Assembly (NCBI GenBank): GCA_002404675.1
Contig: DHKE01000086.1
Span: 4,974 to 65,533, forward strand
Length of the DNA: 60,560 bases
Origin: Porphyromonadaceae bacterium UBA4702
GTDB taxonomy: Bacteria; Bacteroidota; Bacteroidia; Bacteroidales; Muribaculaceae
Reading direction: 5' to 3'
A program made the translations under genes and the position numbers. The notes under the pieces are model-generated. The model saw only the letters and a program-made list of their open reading frames with translations, did no database searches and was not told the DNA's origin. Positions 37,036 to 45,178 of the stretch are shown here, one piece after another; position 1 is the first letter of the stretch, and each line of letters starts with the position of its first letter.

Positions 37036-37824
37036 ATGCATACAAGAGAAGAGAAACTGGAGGCTTTCGGCAAACTGCTCGACATCCTCGATATACTGCG
37101 CGTGAAATGTCCGTGGGACGCTAAACAAACCAATGAATCCCTTCGCCCAAACACTGTTGAGGAGGTATATGAGCTGGCTGACGCTCTGATGTCCGATGAC
37201 TCCCCGAACATCCGCAAGGAGCTCGGCGACGTGCTGCTTCATGTGGTGTTCTATTCCAAAATCGCTTCCGAAAAACAGGATTTCGACATTGCAGATGTCT
37301 GCAATTCTTTGACTGACAAATTGATATTCCGACACCCCCATGTGTTTGGCAACGTTCAGGCTGATGATGCCGAGCAAGTGACCAAGAATTGGGAAGAGCT
37401 GAAGCTGAAAGAGAAAGGAGGCAACAAGACAGTCCTTGCCGGTGTGCCGGCTGCACTGCCGGCTCTCATCAAAGCCAACAGAATACAGGAGAAAGCCGCT
37501 AATGTAGGCTTCGACTGGGAGAAGCCAGAACAGGTGTGGGACAAGGTGAAGGAAGAAGCCGCTGAAGTTGAGCAAGAAATCAAAAACGGGAACACCTCTG
37601 GCGTTGAGCAGGAGTTCGGCGACCTGATGTTTGCTGTCATCAATGCCGCAAGGCTCTACCACGTCAACCCCGAGAACGCTCTCGAGGCAACTAACCGCAA
37701 GTTCATCAGACGCTTCAACCATATCGAGAAACGCTCGCACGAGATCGGCAAGCCGCTGCGCGACATGACGCTCGCTGAAATGGACGAGCTGTGGAACGAG
37801 GCTAAAAGACTCGAGCAGGACTAA
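37036..37824 (+). CDS. mazG: Nucleoside triphosphate pyrophosphohydrolase
   Basis: MazG hydrolyses (d)NTPs to the monophosphate and pyrophosphate, cleaning the nucleotide pool. The 262-residue protein has two MazG domains: the first with CPWDAKQTNESLRPNTVEEVYELADAL and the second with KVKEEAAEVEQEIKNG plus VEQEFGDLMFAVINAARL. Both carry the Glu/Asp metal-binding helix pattern. I chose the ATG at 37036 (MHTREEKLEAF), the usual family opening; an earlier in-frame ATG at 37000 would extend into the promoter region. topB follows after 13 bases. Confidence 0.95.
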   Translation: MHTREEKLEAFGKLLDILDILRVKCPWDAKQTNESLRPNTVEEVYELADALMSDDSPNIRKELGDVLLHVVFYSKIASEKQDFDIADVCNSLTDKLIFRHPHVFGNVQADDAEQVTKNWEELKLKEKGGNKTVLAGVPAALPALIKANRIQEKAANVGFDWEKPEQVWDKVKEEAAEVEQEIKNGNTSGVEQEFGDLMFAVINAARLYHVNPENALEATNRKFIRRFNHIEKRSHEIGKPLRDMTLAEMDELWNEAKRLEQD

Positions 37825-37837
37825 AAATCAATAGCCT

Positions 37838-39709
37838 GTGAAACTCTGCATCACCGAGAAACCGAGTGTTGGCAAGGACATCGCGCACATACTGGGCGCA
37901 AACGCGCGGCGTGACGGGTATTTTGAAGGCTCGGAATACTGTGTGACTTGGACTTTCGGACACCTGTGCTCCCTCAAGGAACCGCACGATTACCGTCCTG
38001 ACTGGAAGCCGTGGGCGTTGTCGCGGCTTCCTATGATTCCTGACCGTTTCGGCATAAAGCTGATTGACCAGGATAGCATCAAGCGTCAGTTCGCTGTCAT
38101 CGAAAAGCTGATACAGGAGTGTGATGAAGTGATAAACTGCGGCGATGCCGGCCAAGAGGGCGAATTGATACAGCGATGGGTGATGCAGAAGGCGAAATGC
38201 AACAAGCCTGTTTCGCGGCTGTGGATAAGTTCGCTGACCGACGAGGCAATACGCGAGGGCTTCAAGAACCTACGCCCGTCTGCCGACCTCGACCCTCTAT
38301 ACACAGCAGGACTGTGCCGTGCCATAGGCGACTGGATATTGGGCATCAACGCCACAAGGCTCTATTCGCTCAAATACGGCACAAACAGGCAAATCCTCTC
38401 GATAGGACGTGTGCAGACACCTACCCTCGCACTGATAGTGAACCGCCAGCACGAGATAGACAATTTCGTGCCGCGCACGTATTGGGAGCTGAAGACAGAA
38501 TACCGCAACGTGCTGTTCGCAGCGCAGAACAAGGGATACGACACAGAGGAGAAAGCGAAGGAGGCTTTGGAGGCTGTCAAGGGAACAATTCTGACTATCG
38601 AGGACGTTAGCCGCAAAAAAGGGAAGGAAGCCCCGCCCAGGCTGTTCGACCTGACTTCGCTGCAGGTGGAGTGCAACAAGCGGTTCGGCATGGGAGCTGA
38701 GGAAACGCTGCGCACCATCCAGAGCCTGTATGAGAAGAAGGTAACTACTTATCCTCGTGTTGACACCACCTACCTAACCGAAGACATCTATCCTAAGTGC
38801 GGCAAGATACTTAACTCGCTCAACGGCATGGCTGATTTGCTCACGCCGCTGCGTGGCAGCAAGTTGCGCAAAAGCAAAAAGGTGTTTGACAACTCCAAAG
38901 TGACTGACCACCATGCCATTATCCCTACTGGCGAGCCGTTGCCGCCCCTCTCCCCTACGGAGCAGAATGTGTTTGACACCATCGCCAAGCGGTTCATCTC
39001 TGTCTTCTACCCTGACTGCGAATTTGAACAGACTACGGTGAAAGCAAATGCCGGAAGTGTAGCGTTCAAGGCTACCGGACGAGTTATCCTCAACCAAGGC
39101 TGGAAATCCGTCTATGCTCGCGATAAACAAAACCAAGAGGAGCCCATAGACGACAAGGAGCAGGAAACAGCTGTAATGCCACCGTTTACCCCTGGTGAGT
39201 CTGGCCCTCACTCTCCGAAACTTGTCACCAAAACTACACAGCCTCCGAAGCCGTACACCGAGGGTACGCTACTTAAAGCCATGGAGACCGCCGGCTCACA
39301 GGTCGATGACGAAGAATTGCGCGAAGCGCTGAAAGCTAATGGCATTGGCAGGCCGTCAACTCGCGCAGCCATTATCGAAATCCTGTACAAGCGCGGCTAC
39401 ATACGCAAGGAGAAGAAAAGCATCCGCGCCACGGACGCCGGCATACACCTGATTTCGCTGATACGCGAGGAGCTGCTCAAGAGCGCGAAACTCACAGGTA
39501 TCTGGGAGGGCAGGCTGCGTGACATAGAGTACGGCCGCTACAGCGCAAAGGAATTTATTGATATGCAGAAGCGTATGATTTCGGAGATTACACTCTCTGT
39601 GCTGCAAGACAATTCCAACCGCCGCATCATCGCTGAATTGCCTACCGATAAAGAGGAGAAAACGAAAAAGAAGGCCGCGAGCAACAAATCCAACAAAACT
39701 GCGCAGTAG
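37838..39709 (+). CDS. topB: Type IA DNA topoisomerase III (GTG start)
   Basis: This enzyme relaxes or decatenates DNA by single-strand passage. The 623-residue protein begins MKLCITEKPSVGKDIAHILG, read from a GTG codon. The Toprim motif CGDAGQEGELIQRW lies near residue 105 and the active-site Tyr is residue 305 in TTYPRVDTT. Further motifs are HHAIIPTGEP and GIGRPSTRAAIIEIL. There is no C-terminal zinc ribbon and the tail is basic and low complexity. The length is close to E. coli TopB. It lies 13 bases downstream of mazG. Confidence 0.94.
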   Translation: MKLCITEKPSVGKDIAHILGANARRDGYFEGSEYCVTWTFGHLCSLKEPHDYRPDWKPWALSRLPMIPDRFGIKLIDQDSIKRQFAVIEKLIQECDEVINCGDAGQEGELIQRWVMQKAKCNKPVSRLWISSLTDEAIREGFKNLRPSADLDPLYTAGLCRAIGDWILGINATRLYSLKYGTNRQILSIGRVQTPTLALIVNRQHEIDNFVPRTYWELKTEYRNVLFAAQNKGYDTEEKAKEALEAVKGTILTIEDVSRKKGKEAPPRLFDLTSLQVECNKRFGMGAEETLRTIQSLYEKKVTTYPRVDTTYLTEDIYPKCGKILNSLNGMADLLTPLRGSKLRKSKKVFDNSKVTDHHAIIPTGEPLPPLSPTEQNVFDTIAKRFISVFYPDCEFEQTTVKANAGSVAFKATGRVILNQGWKSVYARDKQNQEEPIDDKEQETAVMPPFTPGESGPHSPKLVTKTTQPPKPYTEGTLLKAMETAGSQVDDEELREALKANGIGRPSTRAAIIEILYKRGYIRKEKKSIRATDAGIHLISLIREELLKSAKLTGIWEGRLRDIEYGRYSAKEFIDMQKRMISEITLSVLQDNSNRRIIAELPTDKEEKTKKKAASNKSNKTAQ

Positions 39710-39758
39710 CGCGTTGTATCTGAAGTATGTAAGTCCATACGCCTAAACGGACAATGAA

Positions 39759-39971
39759 ATGGATACAAATCTGCTCATACAATATATACTCGTAGCACTG
39801 CTGCTCATAGCAGTATGTGTGTGGACGTTCCGCAGAAGAATCAAACACAAAAAAAGGAATGACGGTTGCTGCGGCTGTTCCATGAGCCGCATTTGCCACG
39901 AAAAACAGCAGTCACCAGACAGCTGCACTGGAAACGGCTCTGACGCAAAGCAGAACGAGGAAGCTCAATAA
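39759..39971 (+). CDS. Small Cys-rich single-pass membrane protein
   Basis: This 70-residue protein has one N-terminal membrane helix (IQYILVALLLIAVCVWTF), a basic stop-transfer stretch (RRRIKHKKR) and a Cys-rich tail (CCGCSMSRIC). This is the layout of FeoB-associated Cys-rich membrane proteins, but no feoB is nearby. It lies 49 bases after topB and may be read from the same transcript. The hairpin at 39957-39986 overlaps its stop. The function is unknown. Confidence 0.7.
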   Translation: MDTNLLIQYILVALLLIAVCVWTFRRRIKHKKRNDGCCGCSMSRICHEKQQSPDSCTGNGSDAKQNEEAQ

Positions 39972-39986
39972 TTACTGAGCCTCCTC
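39957..39986. terminator. Candidate bidirectional terminator between topB-side and mtnN
   Basis: An 11-bp stem with one mismatch (GAGGAAGCTCA with TGAGCCTCCTC) encloses an 8-base AT-rich loop and spans the stop codon of the small membrane protein. It lies in the gap between two convergent genes, the expected place for a shared terminator. Confidence 0.5.
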
Positions 39987-40009
39987 CCCTATTCATTCAT
40001 GCGAGCAGT

Positions 40010-40690
40010 TTACAACGCCCTCAACAGTGACACGAGCGCGTGGAATGTGCTTTGCGGAGCGCGTGTCCAGAAATCCTCATACTGCGATATGTTCTCGCCC
40101 GACCCGGGTGTGTCGCTTATGGCGCGGACTATCAGGAACGGAACGCCGCGCAGTGATGCTGTCTGCGCTATGGAAGCTGACTCCATGTCGACGGCAAGCG
40201 CCTGCGGGAAGTGCGACTTAATTTCGCGGATTTCCTCCTCGGCTGTGATGAACTTGTCTCCGGAGCATATCAATCCGTATTTCACGCTTTCGCCGAGTAC
40301 ATTATGCGCTGTCTCCAGCATACGTACGTCAGGCCGCATCAGCGTGGGCAATCCGTATGCAGCGCCGTATTCTGTGCCCGGGCCGCACCACACATCATGG
40401 TACGCCACACTGTCAGCGACAAGAACGTCGCATATCCCCATTGACAGGTCTGCACCCCCGGCCACGCCGCTGTTTACCAGCAAGTCTGGGTGTTCCGCTT
40501 CAATAAGGGTGTTGGCGTTGAGCGCAGAGTTTACCTTGCCTATACCGCACTCCATGACACATACGTCGTGCGTGCCGATTTTGCCGTCTATGATTTCCAC
40601 GCCTGCAACAGTGCGCAACGACTTGTTTTCCACAAGCGGCAACAGCAAGTCTATCTCCTTGCGCATCGCCGCGATTATTCCTATTTTCAT
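40010..40690 (-). CDS. mtnN: 5'-methylthioadenosine/S-adenosylhomocysteine nucleosidase family
   Basis: The enzyme removes adenine from methylthioadenosine and S-adenosylhomocysteine, recycling methionine and quorum-signal precursors. The 226-residue protein has the opening KIGIIAAMRKEIDLL, the phosphorylase-fold NSGVAGGADLSMGICDVLVADSVAYHD and the substrate-binding AVDMESASIAQTASLRGVPFLIVRAISD with the Met-Glu pair. I chose the ATG at 40690; an upstream in-frame ATG at 40765 reaches into the promoter. It is divergent from the threonylcarbamoyl-AMP synthase gene. Confidence 0.92.
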   Translation of the reverse strand: MKIGIIAAMRKEIDLLLPLVENKSLRTVAGVEIIDGKIGTHDVCVMECGIGKVNSALNANTLIEAEHPDLLVNSGVAGGADLSMGICDVLVADSVAYHDVWCGPGTEYGAAYGLPTLMRPDVRMLETAHNVLGESVKYGLICSGDKFITAEEEIREIKSHFPQALAVDMESASIAQTASLRGVPFLIVRAISDTPGSGENISQYEDFWTRAPQSTFHALVSLLRAL

Positions 40691-40711
40691 ATTCCACTCC
40701 GAATTTTGCCG

Positions 40712-40742
40712 CAAATATAACCAATTATCGCGCGATTGCCAA
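40712..40742 (-). promoter_or_regulatory. Promoter of mtnN
   Basis: On the minus strand the -7 TATATTTG (40712-40719, exact TAnnTTTG) is preceded by a -33 TTG with a 20-base spacer, close to the Bacteroidota consensus. It lies 22 bases before the mtnN start. Confidence 0.62.
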
Positions 40743-40774
40743 CTCCGCATTGCCGATATTCCCAAAACATTTTG

Positions 40775-40782
40775 TATCTTCG
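40775..40782 (+). promoter_or_regulatory. Imperfect -7 element of the YrdC-family gene
   Basis: TATCTTCG differs from TAnnTTTG at one position and lies 23 bases before the start at 40805. It would be the divergent counterpart of the mtnN promoter. Confidence 0.4.
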
Positions 40783-40804
40783 CAGTTGATTAATACGCAA
40801 TGTT

Positions 40805-41407
40805 ATGAAAACCATGAAGATATGGAGTGACCAACCCTCCGACAGACAGCTCGACGAGATAACACGCGACCTTCGCGCCGGGCAGATTATGATATGGCCG
40901 ACAGACACAATCTACGGCATTGCCTGTGACGCGCTCAACCCTAAGGCTATTGAAAAGATATGCCGTCTCAAAGGGTTGAACCCCGAAAAGAACAACCTGT
41001 CGATAGTATGTGCAGACATTTCGCAAGCAGCCGAGTATGCTCGTTTTGACAACCGCGTGTACCAAATGCTGCGCAACAATACGCCAGGGCCGTTCACATT
41101 TCTGTGCCGCAGCATATCCACGCTGCCTCGCGCATTCCGGGGGAGGAAGACCGTCGGCATACGCATACCGGCGTGCAACACCTGCACCGCCATTGCCCGT
41201 CGGCTCGGCAACCCTGTCCTCACAACTTCGATAGGATTTGAGGACGAGGATTACGCTATCCAGCCATCGCTGATAGCCGAAGCATACTGTGACCGGGTAG
41301 ACATGTTCCTCGAAGGTGAAAACGGCGCTACAGAACCCTCGACGACAATAGACTGCACAGGTGACGAGCTGGAGATAGTCCGTCAGGGCATCGGCATCCT
41401 CCGATAA
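40805..41407 (+). CDS. L-threonylcarbamoyladenylate synthase (Sua5/YrdC family)
   Basis: The enzyme makes threonylcarbamoyl-AMP, the first step of the universal t6A37 tRNA modification. The 200-residue protein has the YrdC-fold landmarks IMIWPTDTIYGIACDALNPKAIEKICRLKG and PGPFTFLCRS near the centre, plus KTVGIRIPA and STTIDCT at the C-terminus. The size matches the short TsaC/YrdC form without a Sua5 domain. It is monocistronic and convergent with the ADP-ribosylglycohydrolase gene, 13 bases away. Confidence 0.94.
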   Translation: MKTMKIWSDQPSDRQLDEITRDLRAGQIMIWPTDTIYGIACDALNPKAIEKICRLKGLNPEKNNLSIVCADISQAAEYARFDNRVYQMLRNNTPGPFTFLCRSISTLPRAFRGRKTVGIRIPACNTCTAIARRLGNPVLTTSIGFEDEDYAIQPSLIAEAYCDRVDMFLEGENGATEPSTTIDCTGDELEIVRQGIGILR

Positions 41408-41420
41408 AGCTGACCAGCTG

Positions 41421-42581
41421 TCATATCAGCAATTCGGGCGCTACGCCGACGGGCAGGTGGTTCAGGTATCTGTCTCTCAAACGCTGTGCATCGGCGGGCA
41501 TGTCTAAGTCAGTACAGATGTCATCGGCAGCTGACACGAGTACCTCTTTGATTTCGAGCGAGTCGAGATAGTATTGCGGGATAGCAGAGTAGCCGAGGAT
41601 TGCCCCGATTATATTGCCTGCTACAGCTCCGGTTGAATCGCTGTCGCCGTCATGGTTGACAGCGCAAACTATGCACTTCTCGAAGTCGTCGGTATAGCGC
41701 ATCACGCTGAACAGGGCAATGGCCAATGCCTCGTCTGCGACCCAGCCCTCGCCGAGTTTGCGGATAGCTGAAACATCATCTGTATTTGATTCTGCAAGTT
41801 CCAAAGCCTCGATAATTAAGCCTTGAAACGGATTGAAGCTATACTTGGCATTCCCCTTTCGAGGACGAACCTCTTCTAAAGCCATAGACACTATGTCCGA
41901 GAAGTCGTGTCTGCCAACGGGCATATCCACAGACAAGAGCATGCAAAATCGCAAGATGCTGACAAACAATTCAGATGCAAATGTGCTGGCTATGTGCTTA
42001 TGTGTGATTTCAGCAGCCATTCCGCCGAGGCGTGCCATCTTGTTGAACCCATTGGCGCAATTGTAATGGACTCCATTGAAAATCCCTATGGGGGCGACAC
42101 GCATTACACCGCCGCAGCCTTTGGAATTGTTGCAGACTTCATAGCCTTTGGCAACGCTTGCCAACGCACTCATACAGGTCATTCCCGGAGCTCGACGTGA
42201 CCAGAGCGTGCGTATATGGCTTAGCCAGCTGTCTGACTGCTTGGCCGGTGAAACTGTCTGTGTCTTGAGCCAGTTCAGATACGCCTTCTCAATGTATGGC
42301 AAAGTTGTTTCAGGCTCGATTACTTCATAGTTGTGTCCAACGACACTGTTCATCAGCCCTTCGAGAGTGAAGAGCGTCATCTGCGTGTCATCTGAAAAGC
42401 GGGCTATTCCTCTGTTGTCCGTGACATATCTCGTTATCCCCTTGCCACCGAAACGCTTGCGGATTTCAGAAAGGCTCATGAACTCAACGGTATAGCCGAG
42501 AGCATCGCCGACAGCACCGCCTACGAGTGAGCCTCGGCAATAGACCCGAAACTCGTCATAACTGAATACTGGGTTTCTCAT
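41421..42581 (-). CDS. ADP-ribosylglycohydrolase (DraG-like)
   Basis: This 386-residue protein has the fold of dinitrogenase-reductase-activating glycohydrolases, which remove ADP-ribose from proteins or other acceptors using two Mg ions. Metal-binding sites are visible: GGAVGDALGYTVEFM near residue 25, FSDDTQMTL, and the C-terminal NHDGDSDSTGAVAGNIIGAILG, all intact. I chose the ATG at 42581 because it overlaps the stop of the upstream membrane-protein gene as ATGA, implying coupled translation. No ADP-ribosyltransferase is visible nearby, so the substrate is unknown; it may counter phage- or host-derived ADP-ribosylation, or act on nucleic acid or nucleotides. Confidence 0.88.
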   Translation of the reverse strand: MRNPVFSYDEFRVYCRGSLVGGAVGDALGYTVEFMSLSEIRKRFGGKGITRYVTDNRGIARFSDDTQMTLFTLEGLMNSVVGHNYEVIEPETTLPYIEKAYLNWLKTQTVSPAKQSDSWLSHIRTLWSRRAPGMTCMSALASVAKGYEVCNNSKGCGGVMRVAPIGIFNGVHYNCANGFNKMARLGGMAAEITHKHIASTFASELFVSILRFCMLLSVDMPVGRHDFSDIVSMALEEVRPRKGNAKYSFNPFQGLIIEALELAESNTDDVSAIRKLGEGWVADEALAIALFSVMRYTDDFEKCIVCAVNHDGDSDSTGAVAGNIIGAILGYSAIPQYYLDSLEIKEVLVSAADDICTDLDMPADAQRLRDRYLNHLPVGVAPELLI

Positions 42582-43375
42582 AATGCGTTGTCGCACAAAT
42601 TATTGGGTTTGGGCTTCCTTTTCAGTCCTTGCAGGGTCGAGAGGATGTCCTTCACTCCGAAGTACATAGCCAAAAAGCCATACAGGACTAACATTCCAGA
42701 CAATGCTGCAACATCGAACAAAAATGGAGCGCCTGTAATAAATACAATGACACTTGCGATTATGAACAGCAATCCGAGAAGAGCCGCAATTATTGCTGTC
42801 ATCAGGGAGAAAATCAGGAAACAGTTGAAATATTTAGGTCTTGGAGGCAGGATAGCCTCAAGTGGCACGCCGGCATGTGCTTCGTGATACGCTTCATAAT
42901 TGAGGTTATATGTGTTATTGGCAATTTCAATGCATTGTTCAGGGGTGGGGGCGGATTTGAGCGATGAGTTCGCCCTGTGCAAGTTCACGCATTTGGCTGT
43001 CGAACCAAAGGCGAAGAGACCGAATACCGCCAAGGCAACCCAGTTGCTGACTTCTGTCGTAAGCATGTCAACCCCGACTACTAAAGTGGTGATTATTAGA
43101 TATGCGGCTGTTATTGTCTCAATTGTTGCCTCGCGTGAGAGGCGTTTGCCGAATGAGGAGACATTTCCGGTATATACATCTTCAAGAATACTTGATACTT
43201 GTGTTGCGGCTTCATACATAACCGTTTGTTTCATCAAGCGATTTATGAGCCAAGAAATCGCAAAAACGCCAATAAGGGCGAATATGAATGAATTGTTGGT
43301 GACAGTGTCATTGCCTATCCAACCTAAAACCGGATAGATTATGATCCAAAGGACGAAGTAGAAGCTGGTTTTCAT
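42578..43375 (-). CDS. Polytopic membrane protein coupled to the ADP-ribosylglycohydrolase
   Basis: This 265-residue protein has about seven hydrophobic segments: two near the N-terminus (FYFVLWIIIYPVLGWIG, FIFALIGVFAISWL), two in the middle (TAAYLIITTLVVGVDML, WVALAVFGLFAFG) and a long cluster near the C-terminus (ALLGLLFIIASVIVFITG, LSGMLVLYGFLAMYF). A cytosolic-looking loop of about 60 residues contains a small helix-rich region (EQCIEIANNTYNLNYEAYHEAH). Composition is AT-richer than its neighbours: 48 of the 120 bases 42661-42780 are G or C. The ATG at 43375 (MKTSFYFVL) is chosen because the long upstream opening is unlike protein. I recognise no family. Confidence 0.72.
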   Translation of the reverse strand: MKTSFYFVLWIIIYPVLGWIGNDTVTNNSFIFALIGVFAISWLINRLMKQTVMYEAATQVSSILEDVYTGNVSSFGKRLSREATIETITAAYLIITTLVVGVDMLTTEVSNWVALAVFGLFAFGSTAKCVNLHRANSSLKSAPTPEQCIEIANNTYNLNYEAYHEAHAGVPLEAILPPRPKYFNCFLIFSLMTAIIAALLGLLFIIASVIVFITGAPFLFDVAALSGMLVLYGFLAMYFGVKDILSTLQGLKRKPKPNNLCDNAL

Positions 43376-43380
43376 ACGAG

Positions 43381-43420
43381 GATGAATTGCTGGTGAAACG
43401 GATGAGTTGCTGGTGAAAAC
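43381..43420. repeat. Two 20-bp tandem repeats upstream of the membrane-protein gene
   Basis: GATGAATTGCTGGTGAAACG (43381-43400) is followed at once by GATGAGTTGCTGGTGAAAAC (43401-43420), identical at 18 of 20 positions. The array starts 5 bases upstream of the start codon of the membrane-protein gene (minus strand), so it would lie in its leader and could affect translation or bind a regulator. Confidence 0.6.
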
Positions 43421-43421
43421 A

Positions 43422-43458
43422 TCAGAGCCGCAGGGAGTTTCAAGCCATGCGGCTCTGA
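43422..43458 (-). terminator. Terminator of the methylmalonyl-CoA decarboxylase operon
   Basis: A perfect 11-bp stem (TCAGAGCCGCA with TGCGGCTCTGA) with a 15-base loop starts 21 bases after the mmdB stop on the minus strand and is followed by TGTTTTC. It separates the mmd operon from the membrane-protein/glycohydrolase pair. Confidence 0.7.
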
Positions 43459-43478
43459 CGTGTATGAGGTTATGGGTA

Positions 43479-44651
43479 TTAACCGAGGAAGCTGAGAAGC
43501 ACACCGGCTGCAACAGCAGAACCGATGACACCTGCCACATTCGGACCCATAGCGTGCATCAGCAGGTAGTTGGTCGGGTCATATTCCAAACCGAGGTTGT
43601 TCGAAATACGCGCAGCCATCGGCACGGCTGACACACCTGCATTGCCGATCAAGGGGTTGATCTTGCGGTCTTTGCGCAGGAACAGGTTCATCAACTTGAC
43701 TGACAATACACCAGCCGACGACGCAATGACGAATGCGAGGAAACCAAGACCGAATATTTTCAACGTGTCAACGGTCAAGAACCTGTCCGCCTGTGTCGAT
43801 GCACCCACGGTGAGGCCAAGGAGAATGGTAACAATGTCGGTCATGGCATTGCTTGCTGTCTTGGCAAGGCGCGATGTCACGCCGCTCTCACGCAGTATGT
43901 TGCCGAAGAAGAGCATGCCCAGCAAGGGGATGCCGGAAGGCACGACAAAGCAAGTGAGGATAAGGCCGACGATGGGGAAAATGATTTTCTCATTCTGGCT
44001 GACTACACGCGCCGGTTTCATCTTGATAAGACGCTCCTTGCGTGTAGTGAACAGGCGCATCAACGGGGGCTGGATAAGCGGTATCAATGCCATGTACGAA
44101 TATGCTGACACCGCTACTGCTCCGAGCAACGTCGGATCGAGCTTTGAAGTGGTGAAAATGGCAGTCGGGCCGTCAGCACCGCCTATAATGGCTACACAAC
44201 CGGCCTGAAGCGGGTCAAAGCCAAGCAGCAGCGAGAGCATATATGCCCCGAAGATGCCGAACTGGGCACACGCTCCGATGATCATCAGTTTGGGATTGGC
44301 AAGGAGGGCGCCAAAGTCGGTCATTGCGCCGATGCCGAGGAAAATCAGCGGCGGATACCATCCTTTCTCAACACCGTTGTAGAGGATATTAAGTACGCTG
44401 CCAGGCTCATAGATGCCGATTTCCATGCCCTCCTGAAACGGTATGTTGCCGATGAGCATACCGAACCCGATAGGCACGAGCAGCAGCGGCTCGAAATTTT
44501 TCTTTACCGCAAGGTAGACGAAGAAACAGCCCACCAGCAACATGACCAGGTTTGTGTATTCGCAATTCGCGAAACCGGTGAAATTCCAGAATGTTTGGAC
44601 GGTGTTGCTGATGAAATCACCGAAGGTGGAAGAACTTTGTGTGAGAATCAT
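43479..44651 (-). CDS. mmdB: Sodium-translocating methylmalonyl-CoA decarboxylase, beta subunit
   Basis: This is the membrane subunit that decarboxylates carboxybiotin and pumps Na+ outwards. The 390-residue protein has many membrane segments and the two conserved regions of the OadB/MmdB/GcdB family: GGADGPTAIFTTSKLDP, carrying the Asp needed for Na+ coupling, and NAGVSAVPMAARISN. The match is to the family as a whole; linkage to mce and the alpha subunit points to methylmalonyl-CoA rather than oxaloacetate. It is the last gene of the operon. Confidence 0.93.
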   Translation of the reverse strand: MILTQSSSTFGDFISNTVQTFWNFTGFANCEYTNLVMLLVGCFFVYLAVKKNFEPLLLVPIGFGMLIGNIPFQEGMEIGIYEPGSVLNILYNGVEKGWYPPLIFLGIGAMTDFGALLANPKLMIIGACAQFGIFGAYMLSLLLGFDPLQAGCVAIIGGADGPTAIFTTSKLDPTLLGAVAVSAYSYMALIPLIQPPLMRLFTTRKERLIKMKPARVVSQNEKIIFPIVGLILTCFVVPSGIPLLGMLFFGNILRESGVTSRLAKTASNAMTDIVTILLGLTVGASTQADRFLTVDTLKIFGLGFLAFVIASSAGVLSVKLMNLFLRKDRKINPLIGNAGVSAVPMAARISNNLGLEYDPTNYLLMHAMGPNVAGVIGSAVAAGVLLSFLG

Positions 44652-44681
44652 AATGTGTCTTATCTGTACTGTGGGTCAGTA

Positions 44682-45131
44682 TCATTCTATAATCATTATG
44701 TCAGCACCTTCAAGCACTGAATCTCCTGCATTGACGAGTATTTTAGTCACCGTTCCTCCTTTTTGGGTGTGGATGTTGTTTTCCATCTTCATGGCTTCAA
44801 GCACACAGACGGTGTCGCCCGCCTTGACGGTGTCGCCCGCCTTGACGCTGAGTGAAATGACGGTGCCTGGAAGCGGAGACTTCACGGCAGCTGCTCCGGA
44901 AGAGGCGGCGACGGGTGAAGCAATCACCTTTCCGCCATCCTCATTGCGAGGTGCTGCGGCGGGACGCTTCATGCTGCCGGCGACAGATGGCTTTACCTGT
45001 CCTTCGGAATCAATCTCCACCTTGTATGGTACGCCGTTGACCTCTACTTGCACAGAATCGCCAACGATGTCGCCCACGCCGACCGTAAACTTGATGCCGT
45101 TTATCTTATACTTGTATTCTTTGAGTTTCAT
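44682..45131 (-). CDS. mmdC: Biotin carboxyl carrier subunit of methylmalonyl-CoA decarboxylase
   Basis: This 149-residue protein shuttles CO2 on biotin between the alpha and beta subunits. The N-terminal part (residues 1-45) is followed by a Pro/Ala-rich hinge (KRPAAAPRNEDGG, SPVAASSGAAA) and a biotinyl domain with the acceptor Lys115 in LEAMKMENNI. A perfect 18-bp tandem duplication (44811-44846) encodes the consecutive hexapeptides KAGDTV KAGDTV directly before the biotin site. It starts after the gamma-type subunit and before mmdB. Confidence 0.93.
   Translation of the reverse strand: MKLKEYKYKINGIKFTVGVGDIVGDSVQVEVNGVPYKVEIDSEGQVKPSVAGSMKRPAAAPRNEDGGKVIASPVAASSGAAAVKSPLPGTVISLSVKAGDTVKAGDTVCVLEAMKMENNIHTQKGGTVTKILVNAGDSVLEGADIMIIE
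44811..44846. repeat. Perfect 18-bp tandem duplication inside mmdC
   Basis: GGTGTCGCCCGCCTTGAC is repeated head-to-tail at 44811-44828 and 44829-44846. On the coding strand it gives two copies of KAGDTV in the lead-in to the biotinyl domain. The unit keeps frame, so copy number could change by slippage. Confidence 0.7.
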
Positions 45132-45178
45132 CTTGTTTGTGTTTTCAGATTTGGGGTGTTGTTGCTATTGGAATGCTG

